From assembly GCA_030549175.1 (NCBI GenBank), contig JAUKUA010000006.1, forward strand, positions 930,001 through 994,000: DNA of 64,000 nucleotides, read 5' to 3'. Source of the stretch: Lasiosphaeris hirsuta (Eukaryota; Ascomycota; Sordariomycetes; Sordariales; Lasiosphaeriaceae). Both the position numbers and the translations under genes were made by a program. Below, in pieces: positions 22,617 to 33,991 of this stretch (within the stretch, counting starts at the first letter, position 1; every line of letters begins with the position of its first letter). The notes beneath the pieces are model-generated. The model saw only the letters and a list, made by a program, of their open reading frames with translations. It did no database searches and was not told the DNA's origin.

Positions 22617-23120
22617 TTACTCGATATGACCTGCGGTTGCAACGGCAAGTATCTCTGATCCGAGGCCCGGGACATGGACAACTGAGATTCCTGCAGCCTG
22701 CAAAGTCTGCTTGCCCGTGTTGTTGCTGACGAATGTCTCCGGTTCGACGATGCCAACATAAACGGCCTTGATAGAGCCGGCCAGACGAATGACTCTCTCT
22801 ACACACGGGAGATTTTCGCTCAGGCGTTTGGAGCATGGTTCGACCGTTGTGTAGAGTGCCAACGCAGAGGGTAGCACCTCACTGAGTCGCTTCTCGGGGA
22901 CGCCGTACTGCTCTGCGAGCTTCATGAAGCAGCACTGCTCCGCATGTGTATTCCCCGGAAGCTCCAGCGTGTAGCCAGTTGCCAGGATATCATTGGACGC
23001 CAGATCGACGATCACGGCGCCGACGCGGTAGTTGGTGGGCTTAGGAGGCGATTTCCGTGCAAGGTCCAGGGCCAGTTCCATGTAAGCCCTATGGTCGCCA
23101 GGCTGGATAGTAGAAGTCAT
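22617..23120 (-). CDS. Cytidine-deaminase-fold protein, DRAP deaminase type (riboflavin pathway)
   Basis: Predicted zinc deaminase acting on a pyrimidine intermediate of riboflavin synthesis (2,5-diamino-6-ribitylamino-pyrimidinone phosphate), as the deaminase part of bacterial RibD or yeast Rib2. Single exon, 167 aa. Zinc site: HAE at 59-61 (NTHAEQCCF), then PC at 95-96 and a second Cys at 106. The nine residues between the two Cys (PCSKRLSENLPC) match the spaced RibD type rather than the PCxxC of cytidine deaminases. The protein is the deaminase domain alone, without the reductase of RibD or the pseudouridine-synthase domain of yeast Rib2. It is tandem with, and 177 bp downstream of, the SURNod19-like gene on the same strand. 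Confidence 0.85.
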   Translation of the reverse strand: MTSTIQPGDHRAYMELALDLARKSPPKPTNYRVGAVIVDLASNDILATGYTLELPGNTHAEQCCFMKLAEQYGVPEKRLSEVLPSALALYTTVEPCSKRLSENLPCVERVIRLAGSIKAVYVGIVEPETFVSNNTGKQTLQAAGISVVHVPGLGSEILAVATAGHIE

Positions 23121-23551
23121 TTCGTCACCAGAATATAGGGCCTATAGTATGAGTGGCATATGGTGCTGAGGTGTCGAGCTGAGGTATCAATTTCAAAGCA
23201 CCAGCTTGGACCAAATTGATTGTAGGGAGACTCGGAGCTTGGACATTGGATGAGATCAGGGGTGAAATGAGACGTTTTCTCTCCTGCTCCATCGACTCGG
23301 CGCGGTCCCGATCTACGGAGTGCATCCACTAGCCACACCCCTGCTAGGGGTTTCTGTAGCCACCCCACTACGGTTCTTCCCCGCAATTACTTGCAAGGGC
23401 CACTGGCTGCTCAGCGCGTCTCTAAGTCTCGTCGTCACGTCTGCCACAGGCGCATTAAAACATTCCCGCTCCCGCGGATTCCGTCACCGAAATTGAACCC
23501 AACCCCTAGCACCGCCTCTGCAGCACTTTAAACGCGCAATAACCGAGTGCG

Positions 23552-24492
23552 ATGGCTTCCTACGATGATCTTGGCGATACCGAGCCACCCACAATCGACC
23601 CGTACGAGGTTTTGGAGATTGATCGCACGGCGACTCCCGACCAAGTCAAGTCGGCCTACCGAAAGGCCGCGCTGAAGAACCACCCAGGTGAGTGATGTCA
23701 GATACTATCGATGCTGTATTGCTCACGCCCTCCTCTCTAGATAAGGTGTCAGACGACAAAAAGGACGAGGCCAAGGAAAAGTTTCAGAGCATCGCATTTG
23801 CATACGCTATACTCTCCGACCAGGCACGGCGTAAGCGGTACGATGAGACAGGGTCCACCTCTGAGGCTATCGTCGACTCGGAAGGTTTCAGCTGGAGCGA
23901 ATTCTACCGCGCACAATTCCAAGATGCTATTTCGGAGGATGCAATCAACCAGTTTGCAGCCAAGTACAAGGGCTCCGATGAGGAAAAGGACGACATCTTG
24001 GCCGCCTACGAAGAGTTCAAGGGCGACATGGATGGAATCTACGAGACAGTCATGCTCAGCAACGTTCTTGAAGATGACGAGAGGATACGCAAAGTTATCG
24101 ACGATGCCATTGCCAGCGGCGAGGTCGAGAGCTTCGTGAAGTATCGAAAAGAAACCAAGAAGTCTAAGCAGGCCCGTATCAAAGCAGCAAAGAGTGAGAG
24201 CCAGGAGGCGGATGAGCTAGCTAAGGAGCTCGGCGTCTACGACAAGTTGCGCGGAAAGGGAAGCAAAAAGGACCCGGAGGCTAGCCTGGCCGCGCTGATC
24301 CAGAGAAACCAGGCCTCTCGGGCCAGCGCATTCGACCAGTTGGCTGAGAAATACGGGGCAGCACCCAAATCTAGCAAGTCCGGGAAGAAGAGAACTGCAA
24401 AGGAGTACGAAGAGCCGGATATCTCGGATGAGCAATTTGAAGCTCTCCGGGCCAATATGATGAAGAAGGCAAAAAAGCGCCGCGGGGCTTGA
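23552..24492 (+). CDS. J-domain protein, DNAJC9-like
   Basis: Hsp70 co-chaperone; human DNAJC9 is a nuclear J-protein and histone chaperone. Exons 23552..23687 and 23741..24492 give 295 aa. The J domain is at about 16-85, with the essential HPD at 44-46 split by the 53-nt intron (CCA-G | AT), which proves the splice. After it comes FSWSEFYRAQF and an acidic helical region (SDEEKDDILAAYEEFKGDMD, then VLEDDERIRKVIDDAI) characteristic of DNAJC9. A lysine-rich coiled region follows, ending MMKKAKKRRGA, a likely nuclear signal. Promoter and leader are within 430 bp of the divergent deaminase gene. Confidence 0.92.
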
Positions 24493-25153
24493 TAAATGAA
24501 GACCTCGCGACAGCGCAGGAGGGAGGCTGGGTATTGATCAGGGAACTTGAACATGAAGGATATGGCTTCAGGAGCGGTAGCATTGGCGTTAGGCAGGATT
24601 GCTGTTGGGGTGCGGGTTTCGGGTATCGGTTTACTGGAAGTAAATCCAAGGGATTTAGAATAAATGAACCCCGAGAACATGATGTCCGACCTTTTTAATC
24701 TGGAAGATGCCCTTACCTGCGGCAGGTTGGTGCATTGCCATGCATGCTATACGCGTAAATAGTTCATCCGATGAGCGCAGTCGAATCGTAATGTAGGCTA
24801 TGCTGCCATTTGTGTTATCCCGAAAGAATTGTAGGTTTTCCGAAGAGCTCTTTCTCAAAGGGGTTTATTGTGTTGCAAGAAAAACTCCTTGCCTATTGGT
24901 TGATTTTTGTCCTGTTCTTGGCCCTTTGCGCCCTTTGTGCCACGTCACCCAGCCAACGCTATGGCTCGCAATCTTTCTTGGCACAGTGACTCCATTCGCC
25001 GCGGGGTCGTGTTGAGTGCTTCAACCTAATCGCATCACGACGCCTGATCTGCCACTGCAAAATCTTCCTCTCCAGTCTAGCTATGAGCCAACTTGCGAAG
25101 GCGCGTTCAATCTCCACGGGCTCTCGATCGATTCACTGGAATCACAATATGCC
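24493..25153. other. Intergenic region
   Basis: 3' flank of the J-protein gene and the promoter of STN1. No gene or recognised signal. Confidence 0.5.
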
Positions 25154-26052
25154 ATGACCAGCATCACATCGCCCGAACTCTACCCCCAGTATTGTTTCCA
25201 TCTCTCGCCGACTGTCGGCTGTTGGTGCCCCCTCCGAGCTGCCGACGTTGTAACCTTGAGGACGCATCCAGGATTTGCAGGTACGAGAGAATATTAGGTA
25301 ATTCTCAAAGCGGGGTGGTAGCAAATACTAACGTCGCCTTTATAACTTCAGGACAGCAGATATTCTTTCACATCAACCACCCAATAAAATGGGTACGCGT
25401 CGCCGGTGTCGTCATTGCCGTTGACGAATTCAATGGGCGCAAAATCTATACACTAGATGATAGCAGCGGCGTGACAATAACTTGCACTGTACCGCCCGCT
25501 ACGCCTCCGCCTGGAGGCACAAATTCTGCAGTCGGCGCTGTCGGAAATGGAGACTCGTCAAAGCCGAAAAGCACAACGACATCCAATACCCAGAAACAAC
25601 CCACAATAATAGACGGGGACATTGAAATCGGCCACATCATCCTTGTCAAGGGTGTGATCAAGACGACTTTTTGGAGAGAAAGGGAGATTGAGGCAGTCAA
25701 GATCTCGCATCTTCTATCGACAGAACAGGAGGTGCAATTCTGGGAGAAGGTGGAAAAGCTTCGCAAGGAGACTCTAAATCAGCCGTGGGTGCTGGACAAA
25801 CGCGTGGTCCGCAGGTGTCAAAAGGAAGCAGAAGGTCACGACGTTGACCGGGCGAAGCGACACAAAAAGAGTGCTTCGGCAGCTCCACAGGCGGCAGTAG
25901 CGGAGGTCAAGCCACACAATAAGGTCGAGAGGTCTGAAAAGGCCATCTCGCAGCCGAAAGCAAGAAATTCGGGCTTGGAAAGGAGACCCAAACCTCCAAA
26001 CCCCACGATAGCGGCATCGTTAGTAGGGAAATACAGCGCACTCGGACTATAA
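25154..26052 (+). CDS. STN1: CST complex subunit Stn1 (telomere OB-fold protein)
   Basis: Telomere-capping single-strand-DNA-binding partner of Ten1 (and Ctc1/Cdc13), acting in the nucleus in C-strand fill-in. Exons 25154..25280 and 25352..26052 give 275 aa; the intron has a textbook ACTAAC branch at 25328. The OB fold (about 1-175) starts YPQYCFHLSPTVGCWCPLRA and continues FFHINHPIKWVRVAGVVIAV and IYTLDDSSG, all strongly Stn1-like. A low-complexity insert (about 115-150) is followed by IEIGHIILVKGVIKTTFWRER. The C-terminal 100 residues are basic and disordered, ending SLVGKYSALGL. No winged-helix C-terminal domain is present, so this is the short form. Confidence 0.88.
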
Positions 26053-27233
26053 GATATTTCTCTAGGAAAACCAGCGAGAAGTGGCGGCCATGGGTGGCAT
26101 TTTCATCGCAAAATCGACATAGAATGGCTGGTGGAAAGATGGGTCTTATCTCCACGAAACACACCAAGTATTAGGGTCGACTCAGAAACCGGAGAGTGCC
26201 TAGGCTACCTCAAGCAAGCGCCCGCACTGCAATTGACCTCTTAATTGTCAAACTACCTTCACAAGTTGACTACGAATTAGTCCGGCATCATCGAAGAAAA
26301 GTCGCCGGGAAGTCCTAGCAATGAACAGCTAGCTGCCATAATAATCCCCGGCCAAAGTCGGTAACTTAGTGCCCAATCCCGTAATGTCATAGTAGGTCCT
26401 TCCGCAGCTCCTGACCCTCCAATCTGGCGATATTCGCCAATAGACCTGTCGATTAGCTTGATCCGTTCAGTCAACAGCTCAGTTCTCAGTTGGGCGGGGA
26501 GCGACGAGAGATGGTAGCGTTGTGCCAGAAGCTGAGGTTTTTCGGACGTTACTTGTCACATATCTCTCAGCCCCTTTCTCGGTCGCACCTGCCTTTACAG
26601 CTCATTGATGAACATCAATCAGCGAGAACACCTTCCTCAATTCCAGTTACTATGGATATTACATCAGTAGCGCTTCACTCGTTACTCTGGTTTTGCAGTC
26701 ATTAGAGTAGCGGGTTTAGCTTGTCTGTCGCATTCTCCCTGCGCATTTCGATTCGGGATTCGCAAACCAACCTCCAATCCTCCATCTAGACCCAGCTGCG
26801 CTTCGCAACATTGGATAATAATTCCTCATACTCGCTTTCTCCTCTTGTCCTAACTGTCCGAATCGATCCTCTTCGCGTGTCTTAGATTTCGATCGCCTGA
26901 ATCAATAAATTTACCCGGCCTTCCCCATTTTCTGGTCCGCCCAGCATTCCAACACGACTTGTTAAAGGTAGGAACCAAGGCATCCAGAAACACAAATTCA
27001 CACTTTACACACTTGGTGGGGTCTCGACACACGACCACCCTCCCACCATGCGTTCCGGTAGCTGTCTTGGGCCGCCCGCCTCTTGTCGCGCATCCTGACC
27101 CCGCGAGGGAGACGGATAGCGAAGGAGCAAAAGGGGGTGGTCATCGAGTATCCCGCTCGTTTATAGACCTTTTGGATCCAGTTGTTCTTCTGGTTGGACC
27201 TTTTTGGATATATCGCTCTTTTGGTATCATGTC
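26053..27233. other. Intergenic region
   Basis: 1.2 kb without a supported gene, containing the promoter and CT-rich leader of the GH81 gene. Nothing else was recognised. Confidence 0.5.
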
Positions 27234-30130
27234 ATGATGTTTCTATTACTTGTGCTAACATTGCTCCAGGGGTCAGCCCTTGGGAGCGTCCTGAGCGAGT
27301 CGAAGCGACACGTTCGACATAACAAGCACCCAGTAGCTGCGGTCCAACTTCAACGGCCAGCAACTTCGACTCTCACTTTATCAATCACTGTCACTATCAC
27401 AGTAGCACTCGCCAAAAGCGACAAGAACCGCTCGCCGCTCACCGAAGCCAGCTCGGGAACGCCTTATGATCATTACTTTTCTTCATTTGACCCCCTCACA
27501 TCCACTGCTAGTGTAGTTACCACTGCCGTTCCGTCGGGGACAGCACAAATCCTCGTCAGTGAGAAGAGACCTGGTACCGGTTTCGTTCCCTCGAGTCTAG
27601 AGACGGCCGGACATGTCACAAGACAACCCACCTTGAGAAGCTCAATATCGCAACCAACGACATTGCTATCAACCCCTCTGACAGAATCAATTATTCTGGC
27701 CAATCCAACAGCCGCCACCGAAATGTTTTCTCATGACATCTTTGCCGAGCCTATTGCAACTGAGCTGCCGCCGTCAAGTATTACCAGGAGAAAGGACCAC
27801 CCGGCGCCTCGACTGGGCATTGAGAGCACAGGGCCCATATCTACAAACAAGTTTTACGCCAATTTCTTCCTGGGAAACCAAAACTGTCCGTCATACCTTT
27901 TTCCCTACGCGGTTGCATGGGCGCAAGGAAAGGGGGCTTCAGCGAGCTGGGGTATCTCCATTTCCCATGTCGAGGAACGCCAAAGGGTCTTTGGTCAAGT
28001 AAGCCCGGCAACCGGGGCCGCACAATACTACATCAACCCCGTGGGGATTCAGTCTGTTTGTATTTCTGCAAAGGAACTCGGGCCCAATACCACACTGACG
28101 AGCGACCTACTGACGGACTTTTCTGCCCGCATCAACTTGCGCCCCACTGCGCAAGCCCCGCCGGCAATCCAGTTCCCGTTCGTTCAAGGTTCGGCATTCG
28201 TCAGTGCCATCTTCAACGGATCGACCCCCCTTATACAGACTGGTGTTTTTTACAAGACCGTGACGCGATCAACCAAAGACGCAAAATCCGGCGTCACCAA
28301 GTACAAGTTACATCTAGAAGATGGGGCAACCTGGCTTCTGTATGCCCATCACACAAGGGGCGATCCGCTTGATCTACAAGTTATCAATAATGGGCTCGCT
28401 CAGTCCAAGGGGCCATTTCATGGTGTCATACAAGTTGCGAAAGACTCTAGAAATGCCGAAGCCTTGTACGATCGAGCATGTGGCACTTATCCTGTTGGCG
28501 TCGAGCTCTGCGGGAACGTAAAGGATACCACCGGGTCATACACGTTCAAGTTCAAAAAGGCCGGCATGCTCATGACGACACTTGCCATGTTTGCGCTGCC
28601 TCATCATAAGAGCTCGTTTGATAACGAGACTCGGGCTAGGATGACCAACGTCACACTTCAAACGACTACGAAGGGAATAGCTACCGCGGTCGTAGCTGAT
28701 TCGTGGACAATGATCGAGACAGACTTGCCTCTCAACATGGGTTTCGTGCCATGGTCACCTAAAGCAGGCAGCGTCAGCACTTTATCAAGCACGGTCAAAG
28801 CTTTCATCCACAATATCACTCTCCAGGAGCTCTCTCAGAATATGATTCTGCAGACCAACCAAAACTCCATGTATTTCAGCGGAAAAGTGAGAGAGCTAAA
28901 TGTATTATACATTTCGTGTCGTGACTGACTGAAAGCTACCTTAGGCTTTGGCCAAATTTGCGACAATTGTCATTGCCGCCCACGACGTCCTAGGAGACAC
29001 GCCGTTGGCACAGGCAGGTCTGGACCAGCTAAAGATTGCATTCTCTCGCTTCTCGGAGAATAAACAACAGTACCCCCTGGTTTACGAGTGTAAGTCTCAA
29101 CCGAGTCCTAATTTCTCGAGAAGTGCTAACATGAGCTAGCTGCTTGGGGAGGAGTGGTGTCGTCGGCCACGTATGTGACAGGAAATTCAGGTGCTGACTT
29201 TGGCAACACGTACTACAACGACCACCACTTCCATTACGGCTATTTCGTCTACTGCGCCGCAGTCATCGGACATCTTGACCCCTCGTGGGTCCCCGTCAAC
29301 AAAGCCTTTGTCAATACACTGGTTCGAGACTTTGCAAACCCAAGCTCCCGGGATAAGCTGTTCCCGGTTTGGCGGGCCTTTGACTGGTATCATGGTCACA
29401 GTTGGGCTCACGGGCTCTTCGAAACCTTGGATGGAAAGGTGAGGCTCCCAAGAGCTCCCTATCATGAGTACGACTGACATGTATACAGGACCAAGAGTCA
29501 AGCTCGGAGGACTCCATGGCATCCTATGCAATCAAAATGTGGGGGACAGTCGTCGGAGACCGTAACATGGCCGCTCGGTGAGTCACTATATAATTTTACC
29601 TGAAATATGCTTTGTCTAAACAGAAGCCCAGCGGAAATCTCATGCTTGCTGTCCAAGCTCGCTCGTTCCGTGATTACTACCTATACTACGATAACAACAC
29701 GGTCCAGCCTCCTAATTTCATTGGAAATAAAGTGGCAGGCATCTTGTTTGAGAACAAGATTGACCACACGACGTACTTTGGCATGAATATAGAATACATC
29801 CAAGGCATCCACATGCTGCCGCTGCTGCCGCATACGCCGATGACACGAGCACCTGACTTTGTGGCGGAAGAGTGGAACACATACTTTAGTAGCGGCCGTG
29901 CAGACACTGTCGTAGGCGGCTGGAAGGGCATCCTCTTTGGCAACTATGCCACAATCGACCCCAGGGGCGCATATGCTTTCTTCAGCACTCCAGAATTTGA
30001 CCCCAGCTGGTTGGATGGCGGCGCAAGTTTGACTTGGTATTTGTGTTATTCGGCTGGTGAGTCTACCCCTATTTTGACATTGACCTACACACTTGCTAAT
30101 ATCAGTTTTCCAGCTCTCGGTGGGCTTTGA
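27234..30130 (+). CDS. Secreted endo-1,3-beta-glucanase (GH81)
   Basis: Hydrolyses internal 1,3-beta-glucan bonds; fungal GH81 (Eng1/EglC) act in septum dissolution and wall remodelling. Six exons: 27234..28886, 28945..29089, 29140..29438, 29489..29577, 29632..30056 and 30114..30130, giving 875 aa. The start at 27234 gives the signal peptide [17 protein letters not shown]; an in-frame ATG at 27204 would only lengthen it. Residues 20-190 are a Ser/Thr-rich linker. GH81 proper begins [17 protein letters not shown]. Catalytic motifs are [10 protein letters not shown] (Asp near 627) and DQESSSED (Glu near 702 and 706), the latter assembled across an intron. The last exon adds only five residues. 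No GPI signal or binding module is visible. Confidence 0.95.
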
Positions 30131-30357
30131 GTATCTTGCCACTGGGGCATCAACGGGTTATCCCTGCGGTACGCTGACTGGAGATCTGGGGGGGTATAGG
30201 TAAGAATTATTGCTGGTTTTGGCGATGTTGGGCTCAGGACCGTTTGCACATAGGCTGGGAACGGTCCGCTCGCTGCTGGCATACCCACTCCAATGTGGCA
30301 CGTGGGGTGTAATGCTACTTGTACATAAAACTAAGCTTTTCTTTGAACACCTATAAA

Positions 30358-31550
30358 CTAACAACCTACGTTGGGTGTCGAAGTCAACTTCGACTTGTAC
30401 GTCCCATTCTTCCCCGGCTTTCCAATAATTGGCTCCAGCAGCTGCGGCAGTAACACCGCCGCATCCCCCACAAACGCAAAGTCCCGCTTCCGCATCTTGC
30501 GTAGATTGTCCGGCTTCTCTGCCTCCGGATTTATTGTTACTACACTTGTTTTTCTTCCCCGCGCCCGCTCGATGTAACCGGCCGCTGGCCAGACGACGGC
30601 GCTCGTGCCGATGACCAGGACCAGGTCGACCTGGGCGTCATCGATCCACTCGTCGACCGAGGTCAGCATGTCCTCGTCGAGCGGCTCGCCGTACCAGACG
30701 ACGTCGGGGCGCAGCAGGGCCTTGCATTCGGGGCAAGCCGGCAGGTCGGCGGCCGGCATGTGCTCCAGGGCGTGGGAGGGGTCGAGGAGCGGATGCGGCT
30801 CGTCTTCGGCCGGGTCGAGGGCTGCTAGGGCGAGGGAGGGGTGCAGCGGATCGGAGGTGTTGTTCTTTTCTGTGTAGGAGCAATGCGGGTTGGAGCATTT
30901 TATGTTGACTGTATGGGGGTGTTAGTGGGGGGGAGGAGGAGGAGGAGGGAGGGGGCCCACAGAGGGAGCCGTGGAGCGGTCGGAGTTGGGAGGGCGGGTG
31001 CGCCGCGCGGATGGATAGGTCTGGAGGGGTTAGTTAGTGGGTAACTAACCGTGGACTACGCCGGGGGGGCGGGACTTGCTGTCTACGTTTTGAGTCAGGC
31101 AGAGGAACCCCGGGAGGTTCTCGGCTAGGGCGGTGAGGGCGAAGTGGCCTAGGTTGGGGGTTGCTTTGAGGGCCATGTGCCGTCTCTTGAGCTCGGAGGT
31201 TAGCTTGTGGCGTGGGCGGTTGAGCAGGCAATACGGACATAGGCGTAGAAGAGCCAGACGAGTCCCGGGTCAGTCTCGAAGGCCTCAGGGGTTGCTATCT
31301 CCGTGGCATTCCGGGTCCTCCACAGGCCGCCGGCCCCGCGAAATGTGGGGAGACCCGAGGACGCCGAAAGCCCGGCGCCGCAGAGGGCCAGGATCCGCTT
31401 GCTGCCGGTCAGCTTCTTGTGGAATGCGGCGAGGTTCTTGTAATCTTTTCCCGGCGCCACGGTCAAGGTTGAGTATTTCTTGCACAGAATCGAGTCAAAG
31501 CACTGCCTGAACTGAGAGGTGTGAGATATCTTTCGGAGCCTTGTAACCAT
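30358..31550 (-). CDS. Sirtuin, SIRT5-type NAD-dependent protein deacylase
   Basis: Predicted NAD+-dependent lysine deacylase. Exons 31550..31239, 31185..31080, 31020..30961 and 30908..30358 give 342 aa. The only model that restores the family needs two unusual donors: GTCCGT after exon 1 and a GC-AG intron (31021..31079, donor GCAAGT) after exon 2. Motifs: [17 protein letters not shown] (56-72), [15 protein letters not shown] (135-149), catalytic His156 in LHGSLF, zinc Cys at 164/169 and 218/221, and [12 protein letters not shown]. The pocket residues Tyr102 and Arg105 (FYAYRR) match those that let SIRT5 bind malonyl/succinyl groups, so class III desuccinylase/demalonylase activity is inferred. 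The N-terminus is basic, and mitochondrial import is possible. It is convergent with GH81, 227 bp away. Confidence 0.92.
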
Positions 31551-32795
31551 ATATGTATTCGGAGGTCAAATTGGCTATGAAAGAAATGTCGGTGATACTA
31601 AATTCTATCGACTCGTTGTTGTAAGCTTGAAGAAGCATGATTTTGACAAGCTCACAAAGGGTATCCGTCGATGTTGGCGCCTACCATCAATTGGCTGTGC
31701 CGTCTAGACCACAATTGAGTTCAAACCCCGCATCATCGCACGACCGCTCATACCACCGCTCACACGATCGCTCATAGATATTCAACGTTTTGAGGGCGAG
31801 GCTCTGCATTCAACTCAGATAAAACCGTTTGTGCGCTAAACGAAGGGACTCGATTTGCCTCGAAACGGACGCAGGTAACAAGATCCACTTCCCGTCCAAC
31901 AACATCCAAACAGCCCATCAACGACTTCATGCCCCCAAAGGACCTAGCAACTTTCGGTACCAATGCCTTGGCTGTCGACGCGGATGGTAGTTCCGAAATG
32001 GCGCCAGCTCTTTAGCCGGAACCAACGTCTTGGGTCCAAAGCAGGTACAATCTCATTTCAAGAAACACACCCTTGGCACTATATATATTTTTTTGCGATC
32101 GCTGCGACTCTCCACCATTGATGGTCGAACGCGTGGAACCAACAAAACAGGCACCAACCAAGTTAATTTCCTGTTCAGGGCCAAGCGGATCCCCAGTCAC
32201 CAGAGCGCCCACACTCTATTCTAGTCAATGTTCCACAGCTTATGATGATAATTTTCTCATTTTGTTCGCTTCTCTGCCTTCTGTAATACAAGCAAATTGC
32301 TTCCAAATTTCCAGCGCATCATGGTATGGATACATGCATGCCCACGCAGGCCAAATATCAAATGCGCAGCAACTGACAACCTCAACAAATCCCTTGTCAC
32401 ACACCGTGATATACACATAGTAAAAAAAACCAACTGCCAAAAAGTTCGCTGTTGCAAACCGCTGATCGTCTCCCAAAACAATTCCGCTCAACAGATACTC
32501 CATAAAGCACCCCATCCTCATCCACAGCGGGATTATCATGTCCGTTTTTCACGACCTTTTAACCGCCTCCCAGATTTCTTCTCGGAAGCAAAACCGGTAT
32601 TAAACTTGTAATGTGTATTGTAGAGATCGCTCATCGACACCTGTCAGGGACGAGATTTCATAGGTCACCGGTAAGGATAGTGGCGAATGCGCAAAGTAGC
32701 ACCGGGTTCTTCTTTTTCTTCGAGTCATTCGGCATATATAGTTGCAAGATATATGCAAGTCAAAACAAAACAGACAATCGCATGTCGTGGCTTGA
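31551..32795. other. Intergenic region
   Basis: No supported gene. It includes the sirtuin promoter and the 3' flank of the CRH gene. Short direct repeats of CGCTCAYA type occur near 31745-31775. Otherwise nothing recognised. Confidence 0.45.
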
Positions 32796-33991
32796 TTAGA
32801 GGGCGAGCGTGCCGAGGAAAAGGGCAGCTCCGATAGCGACAACGCTGCCAAAGCTCGAGATGAGCTTGCTGGCAGCGCTGGTCGGGGCGGCAGTTGGTCC
32901 CGACGAAGTCCTGGCGGCGGAGCCGGTGTTGCCAGTGCCGGTGGGGCTGCCGCTCGTCACCGTCGTGAAACCGTTGGTCGGGGTACCTGAAGGCGTGGTC
33001 GAGAGAGTATCCGTGGTTCCGGTGGAGTTCGAGGTCTTGGTCTGGGACGTGGTGGACGAGGTGGTGGTGTCGTCCTCGACGGTGGAACCGTCGTCGGCGA
33101 TCACCTTGATGCTCTGCCAGCTGCCGCTGCGGTCCGTGTACTGGTACTCCTTGGCAGACTTAGCGCCCTTGCCACCCATGAAGTCCTGGACCTTGAGGCT
33201 CTGGTAGTAGCCGACGAAGGGCGCGTCGGCAAAGTTGGCGAGGCCACCGGCCCATTCGATAGTACCAGGGGAAGCACCCTTGCGGCCGGCGACCCAGGTG
33301 CCGAGCTTGACCTGCATAGGGGACTGCGGGAAGCCCGAGCAGCCTGAAGCCTCCGAAGCCAGTAGAGTCCGGACGATGGTGCCGTCGATGATCCAGTCGA
33401 GGCGTTCAGCGGTCCACTTGATGGTGTATGTGTGGAACTCGGACTCAGGGTTGCTAACGGGCGAGAAGCCGCCGCGGTTGTAGGTCTCGATGCAGCCCTT
33501 GCTGAAGTAGTTAGTCTGAACCTGGGTGGTGTCGCTGCCGACCCACTCCCAGTCGATCTCGTCGAGGTCGTCGGACTGGAGCACGACGCTGGTAACGATA
33601 CCAGCACCCTTGGCAGCCCTCACGGTGACGTCGACCTGGCCAAAGAAGATGTAGGGGTCGCTCTGGGTGGTGGGTGCATCAGTGTCCTTGGTGATAGTGT
33701 AGACAGCGCCGAGCTTCTCGTCATAGTCTAGAGTGGTCCCGGCAAGGACCTTGAGGAACTTGTGGTCATCATCGCCCTTGCGGAAATCGATATCGACGAT
33801 CTTGGCACCGAGAGCCTTGGGGTTGGGGCAGTCTGCGGCCGAGTTAGTTCAGCCGCCATGTTCTGACGGGTGCACCGTCAAGTTGTCAAGACCAAATACA
33901 ACATACCCTTCTTGGTAGGATCGCAGAGAGTCGAGGTTTGCGCAGAGACGAGTGTCGCTGCAAGAGTAACCGCGAAAAGCTTGGAAACCAT
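32796..33991 (-). CDS. GPI-anchored CRH-type cell-wall transglycosylase (GH16)
   Basis: Crh/Utr2-family enzyme that links chitin to beta-glucan in the cell wall. Exons 33991..33907 and 33832..32796 give 373 aa. Signal peptide at 1-17 (MVSKLFAVTLAATLVSA). The catalytic motif DEIDWEW at 119-125 contains the Glu-Asp-Glu triad of the GH16 CRH group, within SVVLQSDDLDEIDWEWVGSD. Conserved features that follow are TNYFSKGCIETYNRGG and HTYTIKWTAERLDWIIDG. The C-terminal 90 residues are a Thr/Ser-rich stalk ending in a hydrophobic tail (VVAIGAALFLGTLAL) with small residues upstream, a GPI-attachment signal. A 74-nt intron follows the first 28 codons. Confidence 0.95.

Noticed and set aside
31021..31185. 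Sirtuin model using GT donor GTTAGT near 31050
   Set aside because: It drops the LS..LHGSLF segment with the catalytic His, whereas the GC-AG model restores all motifs and closes the frame.
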